Shown: in pieces, positions 39,189 through 50,600 of the stretch
How the letters are laid out: each line of letters starts with the position of its first letter
Position numbering within the stretch: position 1 is the stretch's first letter
Assembly (NCBI RefSeq): GCF_040183065.1
Contig: NC_091128.1
Coordinates: 174,887,668 to 174,951,667 of the forward strand
From: Periplaneta americana
Taxonomy: Eukaryota > Arthropoda > Insecta > Blattodea > Blattidae
Direction: 5' to 3'
DNA: 64,000 nucleotides
Notes under the pieces: model-generated
What the model was told of the DNA's origin: nothing
The model's database searches: none
The model's input: the letters and a program-made list of their open reading frames with translations, nothing else
Program-made: the position numbers and the translations under genes

Positions 39189-39191
<3 letters not shown>
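38322..39191 (+). mobile_element. DD41D-type Tc1/mariner relative with 164-bp inverted ends
   Basis: 870 bp with terminal inverted repeats of 164 bp (38322-38485 and 39028-39191) beginning CAGGGTGTTT and differing at about four positions. It is flanked by TA (38320-38321 and 39192-39193) within a TA microsatellite. The transposase gene between them is truncated, so this is a deletion derivative. Confidence 0.85.
38640..39024 (+). pseudogene. DD41D transposase, C-terminal half
   Basis: Readable as FLHDGAPAHLSRMARRY, one stop codon (TAG at 38738-38740), ARRFPDRWIGRGGPIAWPPR and SPDLNPLDFYLWDHLKSLVY, then NTPGVWDRVRRSMRHRCEVC and GGGHFEHLL with a stop at 39024. Counting from the Asp of HDGAP to the Asp of NPLDF gives 41 intervening positions, hence DD41D. 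The first half with the DNA-binding domain and first Asp is absent, so inactive. The same family is recognised in a worse state at 61582-64000. Confidence 0.8.

Positions 39192-39234
<43 letters not shown>
39192..39234. repeat. (TA)n microsatellite
   Basis: About 20 TA dinucleotides, the insertion target of the element to the left. Confidence 0.95.
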
Positions 39235-39236
<2 letters not shown>

Positions 39237-39728
39237 CATGAAAGTGACCAAATGGAGTTTTGGGATTATACTCTTCAGTTACAAGCCACAGGGCAGAAGA
39301 AATCAAGGACATCCTCTGAAGAGACTTCTGGATTTGACTTGAGGCCAGAACGGGTCATACGGCCCTATTCCATGATATCTTGTTGGTAGTGGTGGTGGCG
39401 GTATAATATAATATGGACTTAAAATAATGTATGTGGCACCTTCTTCATTCATTCATAGTGTTCTGCCAAAAAGCAAGTTTTTCACTGCAAACCCAGCATT
39501 CTCCAATCTCTCCTATTTTCCGCCTTCTTCTTAGGCTGCGTCCACACAGAATCAGACGCAGTGTGGTGCAACTCTTCGCAACACTACGTTTTGCTTTATA
39601 GCGTCCACAACGTCTCACGACAACTGATTTACTGGCTGTGTGGGATTGGAAACCTGGCCTAGGCTAGAAAATGGCGTCAATGAATGAGGACTGTCTATAT
39701 CAGAAATTCTATTGTATTTGGTTATTAT
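39235..39728. other. intergenic; possible Harbinger-like end
   Basis: No gene. TTAGGCTGCGTCCACACAGA near 39532 resembles the start of a Harbinger-like element, but no matching right end was found. Confidence 0.3.
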
Positions 39729-39741
39729 TTCCTAAGGACGC

Positions 39742-40068
39742 TTCTCCCTTGCTGTGGCATCGTGGTCTAAGGCATCCTGCCTAGGACTCACATTACGGAA
39801 TGCGCGCTGGTTCAAGTCCTCATGGGGGAAGAAATTTTCTTATGAAATTTCAGTGTATGGGACCGGTGCCCACCCAGCATCGTGATGCACTTGGGGAGCT
39901 ACAATAGGTAGCAAAAATCCGGTTTCGCAAACCAGCTGGGGAGATCGTGTTAACCACACGATTCCTCCATTCTGGTTGGATGATCGTCCACCTCTGTTTC
40001 AGCATGTGGACGTGAGGCCAGCAGCCGGCTGGTCGGTCTTGGCCCTTCATGGGATGTAGCACCATGGA
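39742..40068 (+). repeat. tRNA-derived SINE family D, complete
   Basis: A tRNA-like head with A box TGGCATCGTGGTCTAAGG and B box GGTTCAAGTCCTC, followed by a 240-bp body ending CATGGGATGTAGCACCATGG. It is bounded by the perfect 13-bp duplication TTCCTAAGGACGC (39729-39741 and 40069-40081). The only copy of this family in the window. Confidence 0.85.
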
Positions 40069-40081
40069 TTCCTAAGGACGC

Positions 40082-40462
40082 CTAATGTGCCTAAAAATCT
40101 GATTGAAAGCGTCTTAAAATTAAATACTATTGATGTAGTGCACAAACGTCGTTTTGTATGTTTATGACTACTTTACAAGCCACAGTAATGAAAAATATAT
40201 ATGGGAGGAAATTTCAAATGAGATGAAAGCACCAGGTGAATAATAATAATGAGTTGTAATATGTCTAATTCTCTGCTCTATACTATCACACATTACTAAG
40301 GTGAGCAGTTGGCAGATCTACACAAAAAACACACATTCTTATGCTTTAATATAAGTCAGATGAACGGGCAGGGCTAAGTACCAGTATTCTGAAAATACTG
40401 ATGATTTATAATAATCTCACGTGTGTGTCAGCGCCGAAAATAACCCAGCATTTGTTACTATT
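40082..40462. other. intergenic, nothing recognised
   Basis: No supported feature. Confidence 0.5.
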
Positions 40463-40565
40463 TAGGTTGAGGAAAAAAAAAAAGGTAACTTGCCCCAAAC
40501 AGGATTTGAACCCAGGCCTGCTCATTTCATAGTCAGACATGCTAACCATTACTCCACAGCTGTGG
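40463..40565 (-). repeat. SINE family B head fragment
   Basis: The minus strand reads a tRNA-like head (CTGTGGAGTAATGGTTAGCA, B box GGGTTCAAATCC) and the start of the family B body (GGCAAGTTACC). The remainder is lost. Confidence 0.7.
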
Positions 40566-40595
40566 ACCGTAGCCTTGTTAAAGGCTATTACATGT

Positions 40596-40774
40596 CATTC
40601 GTTATCTCGTGAAAATAAATGCTTGCGTGCACCATAGAATATAGTAAGAACCTTATGGTGGGGGTAAGTGAGCTCGCTAGCTACTAGTACAAGTATAATA
40701 GCAAGGGAGGGAAACTTCCCAGTCCACTTTCTTCTTTCCCTAACATGCAGGTAGGTTTCACGAGATAATGAGTG
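40596..40774. mobile_element. short MITE, copy 2
   Basis: The inverted ends (TTCGTTATCTCGTGAAA and TTTCACGAGATAATGAG) are better preserved than in copy 1 at 1305-1480. The interior shares TATAGTAAGAACCTTATG and GGGGGTAAGTGAGC. Confidence 0.65.
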
Positions 40775-41237
40775 CCATAAAATTTAAAGAAAATTTAAAA
40801 ATTATGGTCAATTTTTTAAAGTTTTAAATTCACTGCCGATTTAAATCCGGGGACCAGGGTGGCCACGGTATTAACGTGTCATCTTATATGCATCCTATCC
40901 TTTATGGTAAATTTTGATTGGGATACTATTGCACGTATTTGTTATAGTGAGCCAGACAGTCGCCTTGTTGAATTTATGTTTATACGAACTTCGAACAAAT
41001 TTTCGGTCTCCAGATTATTGTCCATAGCAAAGACATCAAATATCCTTCAAGATATCGATTAGAACATGCATAATATGTATTGCTATATTTCTCACGGGAA
41101 CCAGAGTAGTAGCTTGAGTCTTCTGTGTGTCCTATCTCGAGAGGTGTCATTGAGTGGTTCAGTGATTTAACTATTAGTTTCTGATGGCCAGTGTTCAGGT
41201 TAACACCTGACTTGAGTGAAAGAAGGAAAAAATCTAT
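40775..41237. other. intergenic, nothing recognised
   Basis: No supported feature. Confidence 0.5.
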
Positions 41238-41860
41238 TAGATATCAAAACTAAAGTTAAAACTTTGAATGAAGTCTCTCATAGTAATATGGCAAAAACTA
41301 AAAAATTGCAAAACTTTTTCAAATTTGAAAATCTACTCCTTCCGCCATAATAAAAAAAAAACAAAGATAAAATTGACGCTGCTTCAGCTTCCGGTTCTTC
41401 ATCAGGAAAAATTAAGCGAATTCGTGCAGCAAAATATGAACAAGAGTGGAGTCAGGATCTTGAATGCTTCAGCAATATGAGGGCAATATGTAGAAGTGAT
41501 TTAAATTAAATTCATTGTGGTCACAAAAGTGATAATTTTTGTAAACTGGACAACCCCTAAATCTGGAAGTGGAACTTGGACCAACCAAGGAAAAGATGAA
41601 AAGAGGCCAGATATAGAGACTTCTCTAAACAGTAAGTATTGATTATACATTCTTTCTCCTAATACATTAGGCTATTCAGAAAGGTTCACAGGCACGTAAT
41701 TCGAAATTCATTATTACGAACTACAAACCATGAGGAAGTGTTTTGAATTGAAAGAGCCATTGTAACAAAAATCGATCAGAATTCGGATAAGACGAACTTC
41801 GTTAATACTAACAGGCGATTTTTCTGTCCCTTGAGGTTCGTCTGGACGAATATTTACTGT
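41238..41860 (+). pseudogene. pogo/Tigger transposase N-terminal relic
   Basis: A broken frame reads LDIKTKVKTLNEVSHSN, then, after stops, KNKDKIDAASASGSSSGKIK and RIRAAKYEQEW. This is the order of the Tigger helix-turn-helix and the start of the CENP-B-like DNA-binding domain. A plausible right end (inverse of CAGTAAATATTCGTC) lies at 41841-41860, followed by TA. The left end and catalytic domain were not found. Confidence 0.45.
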
Positions 41861-43082
41861 ATTATGCACCATATCCTTGTTTCATTATAATTGTTTTTTC
41901 TTTTAATATGTTTGATTTTAGATATATTTATATTTATGCATTTCGTACACATACATTATTTATTTGTTAATATATATGTAAGTGGTGTAGTACTATGTCT
42001 ACTGTTGCATATTTTAAACACGGAAAAATCTGGAAATGTCTTCAGAATACCGCGTAAGCACATATGTCGTTATTTCATTATTTAATTATTTATTTTTGGT
42101 GCAAGGGACATCTCTTTTTATGTACCTACTCATTTACCTACCCTTGTAACATCAGTAAAAAACATGTTTTTTATGATTTTTATTTGCATAGTCTTTGTAC
42201 ATAAGTAGGCCTACTTCCGCGGTATTCTGAAGTATAGCGAAAATCTGTTGACACAAAAAATATGTGCAACAGAGTCCTGCTCATGTGATTCACTTCAGCG
42301 TAACAAATTGGGTTTACAGTCCGGTAGTCAAACAGTGACGCGCTCTCCTTTTCTGGCAAGGGAGGGAGATGGCGGTACTTCGATTTCGATGCTAACAATA
42401 TACTGCTGTAATTTTTCTGAAAACTACTTTTACTTTAATACTATCTCCACAGTTTCATTGTCAGTTTATTCTCCATAATACAAAACATAACAAGAAAATC
42501 GTCTTTCGATTCAGTTCTTGACGTGAAGCAATATTTTGTGTGTGTTTTTTTTATATAAAAGGAAATTCGTCCCTTTTTTTACTAAGTACTTACATTAAAG
42601 GTATTCCATGTGCTTCATTTCCGGATAAGCTTAATTTAGCTCTCAAAATCCGACTGCAGTTTTAGATAGACATGCATGACATGGTCAAAAAACACTTTTT
42701 TGGTACTAGGGATGCTGAAACTAACATTACCGCAAAAATCTCGAAATCAAAATCTTTACAACATAACAATACCTTTGTGAAAGAATTACATTTTATGTAA
42801 AAATTGTACTTTTCTGTAGGCTAAGAATGTTAGAACTGTATTTATTTCTCGTCACAAATAGTTCAAAAGTTAGGCAAGACCATCGGGGGCCTAACCTTAA
42901 AGAGATGATTGAAAACAGTTGCTAAATTTTACACATACCAAAATTTTTGTATAATACCGAAGCACTATTATTTGTAAATGTGAAAAGGCGCCGTACTATT
43001 AGCTTTTCATACTAAACTTCATGTTGGGTAGTGCTTATTGTATTAGTATTTTAAGACTCTTTCAATTATTATAGAAATTATT
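41861..43082. other. AT-rich intergenic DNA
   Basis: No gene. A roughly 20-bp inverted pair (CTTCAGAATACCGCG near 42037 and its complement near 42220) may be the ends of a 0.2-kb MITE. Confidence 0.35.
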
Positions 43083-43272
43083 TAGCGTGGGCGAAAAATT
43101 TCCGACGAATTTTTCCTGGATCCACATCTCCCCATCAGGAATGTGCCGTAATCTACGAAACGGAACATGCAGCTCTAATTCCTTCTCCAGGGAAGTCATG
43201 CTAAGGATTTTATCGCCCTCAGCCGAGTTTGAACCAACAAACCTCTAATTCAACAGTCAACATGGCCAGGAC
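43083..43272 (-). repeat. SINE-derived fragment
   Basis: The minus strand carries GGTTCAAACTCGGCTGAGGG, GATAAAATCCTTAGCATGAC and GTAGATTACGGCACATTCC. This resembles a family of tRNA-derived insect SINEs. Diverged; identification is from motif memory. Confidence 0.5.
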
Positions 43273-43772
43273 GACTACTGATGGGTATCGGTATTTACCA
43301 AGTGGTAAGTAATGCGACAATCTTATTATAAACATAATTCAAAAGTTAGATAAAGTGAATTAAATTTAGTGATTCCAATATACGAGTAATAACTTTGCTG
43401 TATCAGTTTCTGCGAACTAGTTATTTTACCTGAGCCTTTTATTTATTTATGAAGTTAGGTTTCTTATCTTTTGGATTCATTTTTGTAATGTGCAAAACTG
43501 AAATCGGGTGTTTGTTTGTATTTGGTAAATAGCAAACAATTTATTCATGTCTCTTGATTGAACCATGGTCAAGAAATAGAAATATTAATGGCGCCGATAA
43601 TGTGACTGTAATAACATAGAAATTTAATTTCTGCGCTTAAAACGAGTACCGGTACGTAATGAAATGATAATATATTTCGTAAATCTACCCATAACACCTA
43701 TAACATCGATCATTTCATGTTAGCCTATTTACTCATTGCCGGAATATTAATAGTTCATTTCTTTTGTAGAAT
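43273..43772. other. intergenic, nothing recognised
   Basis: No supported feature. Confidence 0.5.
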
Positions 43773-44014
43773 AATTCTGTGGTGTTCGGGTAAAGGGGTA
43801 TAAGTCATTTTTTTGTCCAGGTGGAATTTTGTTCCCCAGATAAACACACAAGTTAAATTATACAAGTGGGTGTGCAAAAATCAAAGAATACAAGCAGTTG
43901 ATGTGTTTTATTTGTGTAGAAAATTATTTGTAATAAGGGTTCCAAGTTTAATTTTCATTTATCTCCGGACTCATTTTTATGACTTATCTCCCTTTACCCA
44001 AACACCACAGAATT
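43773..44014. mobile_element. MITE with 36-bp inverted ends
   Basis: The left end AATTCTGTGGTGTTCGGGTA and the inverse right end agree over about 36 bp with three differences; the interior is 170 bp and non-coding. No clear target duplication beyond a possible AATT. Confidence 0.7.
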
Positions 44015-46399
44015 GTTTTTCTCTTTACGGAGAAGGGACCCGAAGGCTAGCACTGCAGCCTGAGGCTTATTGTGCTTCCCACTCCTATTCTGTGAATGAT
44101 TGGGTAGCCGAACGGCTGCGCTCTTGTTCTTGTACAAGTACAGCACGCCGCTCCGTTAACTTAACATACGTGAGCATTGAATCAGGGCACATAATAATTT
44201 TTCTGTAATGTTACTGGAGTATAAAGAGATCTAATCGAACCTAACGTATTAATACTCCTATCCCGTAATAAAATGTAACGTTCATTCCCAAACCCGGTTA
44301 ACTTAATTGCCAATATTCAGCAGTAAGAGTTTTCTTTTTCAGAATTATGACGTGAACTACTTATAGCGTAGGCATAATAAAGTTATTGGTTTCCGTAATT
44401 TAATTCACATTTTTAGGCTAATTTCTTTGCCGTGTGCCTTAGAATGTGGAAAGAAGATAGAGCATTACGCAAGTGCTACACGATTTTATTGATCTCGTCT
44501 TTCCTTCCCACAAATATTGTGAAATTACAAGCTAACAAACTAATCACAAGAATAAAATGAAAAAAATCAATAATTAGACACACATTGATTCACTACGTAT
44601 TACAAAATTCTGCTTGTCTTTACGCGTACTATGCAGATTTGGTGCTCTTAGGGTTAACCGTTAGAGTAAGAAAGGTCTGACCTGTGGTCTGACCTTATGG
44701 AATTCGGAAACAATAATTTAAGCATTCACATTTTACTATAATAAGGTTGTGTTGTGAATATATCGTGTTATATGTGAAGCTGTAGTTTACCTATTGTGCA
44801 TTTGCTTAATACATTGTATAACAAATTCGGTTTGTCGTTTGATAATTGAACTGTACCGCTGTGGCCAATGCCCTAACAGTCATGTGTGATACGGTGATAG
44901 TAGCAGTATGTGATTTTAATTGCGAAATTTTGTGACGTAAGGAATCTGGAATAAAGGGGTGTAACGTACATGTGACCCATACAGAACATTTATGTTTCTT
45001 GGAAGACAAAAAGTTTTAGTGACCTCTGCAATGCAAGTATAATTGCGAAAAATATCAGAATGACAGGTAACTATACAATTGGAACTAAGGGTTTCTTTGA
45101 ACGTTCAGTGGGACACGAAATATTGCAGATTCAGAAAGAGGGCGAAATATCTTAGGCTATGTGAGACAAAACAAAAATGAAGTAAGGGTAAAAAAAGTCA
45201 TAACATTTATTGCATTTTAAATGTGTTCAGTAACCTTTATTACCGGTATGTGTTTTGGTTATGTCCAAAGTCATTTATTACTTATAATGGTAGTTCTGAT
45301 TATATTATATATTGTTTTGGTCAATTAATTGTGAGTAAATATTTAGTAATAGTATTTATGTTAGATCGAAAGAACTCAGTTCCATATTATGCAGTCATTG
45401 TACAATAACATTCAGTAGCCTATATAGTATTGAATAGTTATACACTTTATCTGTATTAGGCCTATCTATTTGATAGTTGAGGTTATATTTGAGACAATTA
45501 ATTGTCGAGGTACAGTATAAGTATTTAGTAATACCAGTGTTACATTAAACTAACTTAATTCCATGTGTTGTAAAAATGTAAATGCTAGGGTAGGCCTATC
45601 AGTCAATTCCAGTAGGTAATCAATTTTTAATAAGCTTATAATTTTATAAATATTAAGTATGTGTTAGTGGTTATATTTGACTGCAGTTTGAATCGCATGT
45701 TCCCAGATGCTATGTGCACTAAGTTAAATATCTAATTCTTTACATGAAGAAAGCATAGAGACTTGCACCACTTTTTTGTTTTTGGTACCGGTATCTGAAT
45801 TTAGAACACCTTCCCACACCTTCATGTTAGATAACACACAGCACTTTCGCATTGCGAAAGAAGCAACACTCTTGATAACATGTACTGTAGGGCCTAAAAT
45901 TTTGTAGACAAAAACATGAGATATGTTATTAGTCTGCAAGCACACCAAGTCACAAGATCGAAAGTCCTGAATGAACATTCTTGGAAAATGATAAGAAACC
46001 TGGTTCTAAATTTGAAACTAGTGACTGAGTATTATCATTGTTTGGAAGTAAGTTATCTCATGCTGTGTTTACATTATTATGAACTTTGTGTAGAACAATA
46101 CGACTAGAAAATTTCCAACTAATAAATTAACTTTTTCGTTTTAGTACTCAATTCTAGTCTGCACATAGTGTGACATAGCACCTAAAACTGTATGGAATGA
46201 CAGCCGAAAATATACATTTAATAATATGCTACATTTTTATGAAATTATAGCTGAAGATTTAGGGACAATTTATAAAAAAAATTTATTTACTATCGTATTA
46301 ACTTTCTTTATTGCTTAAAACTGGTCAGGTCACATCCAATGTATTCCCTTCTTGACCTTACAACTGACTTTGTATCAAGATGGACCATGCACTTCAATG
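44015..46399. other. long AT-rich intergenic stretch, nothing recognised
   Basis: Neither strand shows a protein-like frame with splice signals or a transposon boundary that I can support. Confidence 0.45.
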
Positions 46400-46700
46400 C
46401 CATTGACTGTAAGCCTACCAGGGAACAGTGATTCTTTATATGAGACTATTACAAAGTCATCATAGCACACAGCATCAACATTCTCGGAAAAAATATATTT
46501 TCAAATTTCCCCATGAATAAAAATCGCATACAGTTAAATCAGGGCATCGTGTTACTTTAAAATTGCTTTCTATCATGAATCGACCCCATTTCCCTGAATT
46601 TGTTCACAAGTTCGTCGCACAGTTTCTCTGTGTGGGATAGATAAACCAGGAAATTGTGTTTCAAATCACCTTCTAACTTCCCTACAAGACTATGTTGTCA
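46400..46700 (-). pseudogene. possible mariner-like transposase relic
   Basis: On the minus strand one frame around 46490-46555 reads PDLTVCDFYSWGNLKIYFF, the pattern around the third catalytic Asp. The flanks are too decayed to extend it. Confidence 0.3.
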
Positions 46701-46825
46701 CATATATGTCATATATAAAAATTCTTTGTGGTAATGTGTAATCGTGTCGAGGCATTATGGAAAACTACGCAAGCACTGATAACACTCGTAACATAATTAG
46801 CACTTAAAACTCGTACATTTATACT

Positions 46826-47213
46826 CATGGAACAGGAACGAAATAAACTAGACAATGGCTTCATATACGCATGGAACAGTAACGAAACAAACTAGACAAT
46901 GGCTTCATATACGCATGGAACAGGAACGAAACAAACTAGACAATGGCTTCATATACGCATGGAACAGGAACGAAACAAACTAGACAATGGCTTCATATAC
47001 GCATGGAACAGGAACGAAACAAACTAGACAATGGCTTCATATACGCATGGAACAGGAACGAAATAAACTAGACAATGGCTTCATATACGCATGGAACAGT
47101 AACGAAACAAACTAGACAATGGCTTCATATACGCATGGAACAGGAACGAAACAAACTAGACAATGGCTTCATATACGCATGGAACAGGAACGAAACAAAC
47201 TAGACAATGGCTT
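46826..47213. repeat. 44-bp minisatellite upstream of SNX25
   Basis: Nearly nine copies of a 44-bp unit (AACGAAACAAACTAGACAAT, then GGCTTCATATACGCATGGAA, CAGG) with only a few variant bases (AAATAA for AAACAA, CAGT for CAGG). Very low divergence implies recent expansion. Confidence 0.97.
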
Positions 47214-47444
47214 CAGTGTGACTGCTGTTCACTCACACAACCTGCTGTTGTCACAAACATGCGCAAATCTTATGTGCGGGCGGCAGGAGTCCCAGCTGCG
47301 GGGATATTATAACTGTTTTGGCTTGAGTCCGGGCCGCTACGGCCATCATGCGCGCTGCCATGCGCTGGCCACAGCGTGAAAGAAAAGCACTGTATTATAC
47401 ACTACTAAGTGAAATTTCATTTCTTCTGTTGCAGAAAGTAGAAG
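47214..47444 (+). promoter_or_regulatory. GC-richer SNX25 5' region
   Basis: 47220-47385 is much richer in G, C and CpG than the surroundings (TGCGGGCGGCAGGAGTCCC, GGGCCGCTACGGCCATC, CATGCGCGCTGCCATGCGC), as for an insect promoter or 5' UTR. A TTCTGTTGCAG acceptor ends at 47434, ten bases before the start codon, so an upstream non-coding exon may exist. Confidence 0.4.
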
Positions 47445-47660
47445 ATGAGACCAGTTTTTATCGCTTCAGCAGTGGGAGCAGTGCTTTTATCTCTCATTTA
47501 TAACCCAGAATGGTTGTCGATGCTGTTTATTTGTGCCGTCGTGTTGGCAGTAGTAGTGGTATTTGCTGTGGTTGGCATGGCAGTCATAACAAGATCGAAT
47601 TCTTCCACTGCATTCTCAAAGCCAACACCTGAGCATGAGGCCATGCACAAATACCTCACG
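47445..47660 (+). CDS. SNX25: SNX25 exon 1 (residues 1-72), membrane anchor
   Basis: Starts at the first ATG after a TTGCAG acceptor. Encodes VFIASAVGAVLLSLI and LFICAVVLAVVVVFAVVGMA, two membrane spans separated by YNPEW, then a polar stretch to HKYLT at a GTGAGT donor. Confidence 0.85.
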
Positions 47661-50600
47661 GTGAGTCAGTTGGCCACGGCCAGTCTCCGTGCTCTTGCCT
47701 GCTGGTGTTCACTGCTGACGGTTTGCTTGCGTCTCCCAGGAGCTGGAGCCCAAGTTGGACCGTCCTCTCCGCCTGCCTGTGATATTTGGACGGATGATCG
47801 ATGGCATCCTGCAGCAGCTGCTGGATCTGATCCTGCGGGACTACGTTGCTGTGTGGTGCACGGAGTCAGGATTCAAGTCCGATGAGCTGATCCAGGATAT
47901 GAAGTAAGCCATCTGTTCTATTTTTATAGGCCTAACTATGAGGAATGCAGGTAGGCGCTCATGTACTGGAAAAAATTTGTTCTGAGCATTCGGATTTTTA
48001 TTATACAGACGTAGACAAATTATTAACAAAATTGACGATTTTTATGATAATTCTGTTCACAAAATTTGACTTTTCAATTAGATTACTGTTGACAGTTTTG
48101 CACATTTCTATCATTGCATCAAAATCCACAGTTAATTCCCGATTTACCACGAAAATCGTCTGTAGCTGCATTTAGATTGGCAACAGGCCATGATTGTTTG
48201 GCCAAACACCTGCATAGAATTGGAATATATCAGTCCCCTAACTGTCCATTGTGCAACTCAAACCAAGAAATGGATTCGGAACACCTCAAAATCTGTGCTT
48301 TAGTGGCTGGTCATGATAATATCTTTGAAAAATATTGGAGTGCAAGAGTTCAAATGACTTTATTGTCAAACGCCTGGCATTAGAAAACAACAACAACATA
48401 TTTCTATCATTACAATAGACAGAAATATGCAAAAATGTCAACTTTAGTTTAAATTGAAGAGTTAAATTTTGTAAAAATATATAATAAAAATCTTCAATTT
48501 TGCTAATAATTTATAAATTAGCAAAAATGTCAACTACAGTCTAAATTGAAGAGTCAAATTTTGTAAAACTATAAAATAAAAATCTTCATTTTTGCTAATA
48601 ATTTGAAAATATCCAAAATGTCAACTGTATTCCAAATTGAAGAATCGAATTTTGTAAAAATATATAATAAAAACCTTCAGTTTTGCTAATAATTTGTAAA
48701 TATATCCAATGTAGCCCAAATTGAAGAGTTAAATTTTCTAAAAATATACAATACAAATCTTCAATTTTGCTAATAATTTGGAAATACGCAAAAATGTCAA
48801 CTGTAGTCTAAATTGAAGAATCAAATTTTGTAAAAATATATTGTAAAAATCTTCAATTTTGCTAATAATTTGTCCACGTCTGTAGTAGGGTAGATGAGGG
48901 TAATTGTAAACAGGGGGTAATTGTAAACAAATGCTGTGAGAAATACAAAACTGTCAATATAAAAATTTTAATCCGGAGGAATATTTAAATTAACATGTTG
49001 GCTAACCTACAAAGCAGTGGCGCCAAATAGGAGTAACTGCTTAGTTGTGAACGAATGTTTTATAAGAGTCTACAAAAAAAGTTGAGAAAGAATTTTGCTT
49101 CACCTTCATTTTTGGCATTGTAAGTAAAGAATATGTTGTTTTTATAAGTAATATAACATTTATTTTAATGGTTTTGAGATCTCCCATAACCTCAGTTCAT
49201 TAAATTATGATGTGTTTACATTTGCCCCATAGTTTTAATTGCTTGGGGGTGATATGTAAACATGTTTTACTATGGTTACATTTCGTATTTTTCAGTAATC
49301 AAAGAGACCCCCACCCAACTACACTGTAGAGGATTTAGAGAGGGTTGTCACAGATGTGAAAAATAGTAACTACAGTTATCGTGAAGCTCAGGAGAGGTAC
49401 CGAGTTCCTATATCGTCATATATCATAGGTTAAAGGGACGAAATGTACCAGTGACCAAAATTGAAGTTGGAAGGAGTACAGCTCTTTCTTCTGAAACAGA
49501 ACAAAAACCGTTCAGTGTCTGATAGCCCGTGCGAAAATTGGTGTTTATAAATTGTGTTCTATAATAAACTGAGCAACATTGACATCTTTCATGATAGAAC
49601 AAAATACGAAACAAGAAACAAAAATAATATTAATTTTAATTCGTGATTGTACATAGAAATTAGAGAGTTTTCCACGTAAATTCTCTTTGCTAAAATGTTA
49701 AATTTCAAGAACTGTAGGAAGACAAACACAGCGTTCTTACTTCAAGACAGAGAGTCACGAAGAGTATTTTAGGCTTTTAATTTTCCTTCTCTTCTTAGAC
49801 TATTTCATTAGTCAGCTCAAGGACAGGTTTTTAAATCATAAGAGAATTCTACAGTCCATACAAACTTTGCTGCCTGAAAACATAGTGCGAGCATCAGATG
49901 AAGATTGAGGCTATAGTAAATCAGTGGCCCAATGATGTTGATGTATCACCAGAACCTTTCTTCAATGAATTGAAGATGTGGAGAAGAAATTTCCTTGATC
50001 AGAAAAATCTTCACCTAATACCTACTGATTTTATATCATCTTTGAACAGGTGCAATGAAATTATTTTTCCCTGCACTCGCAAGTCGCTGAAACTTTTCTG
50101 CACATTGCCTGTAACTACAGGAACACCAGAACGGTCGTTCTCAACTTTGCGGTATTTGAAGACTTACTTGAGGAGCACGATGGGAGCAGACAGATTAAAT
50201 GGACTGGCCTTGATGTATATAGTCTACATAAAAATGTAGAAGTAAAAGCTCATGAAGTACTGGATGAAATGTCTAAGAAGCCTCGTTGCCTTCTTCTGTA
50301 AATGTCATTCTGTCATTGTTTTTGTATTACAGTATTGTAAGTGTTAAAATTAAAAAATTATGGTTTATTTAACAACACTCGCAATTGCCGAGGTTATATC
50401 AGCATCGCCGGTGTGCCGGAATTTTGTCCCTCAGGACTTCTTTTACATGCCAGTAAATCGACTGATACGAGGCCTGTCGCATTTAAACACACTTAAATGC
50501 CATCGAGCTGGGTTGGGGTAGAACCCGCAACTTCGAGCACAGAAGGCTGTACCGACTACGCTACTCAGGCCAACTTGTAAATGTTTGTGACTCGGAAACA

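Noticed and set aside
39235-39728. Possible additional Harbinger-like element starting GGCTGCGTCCACACAG
   Set aside because: No matching inverted end or target duplication could be found.
47119-47379. Plus-strand frame of 86 codons starting in the 44-bp array
   Set aside because: It begins in minisatellite units and ends in the GC-rich 5' region; no domain or splice support.
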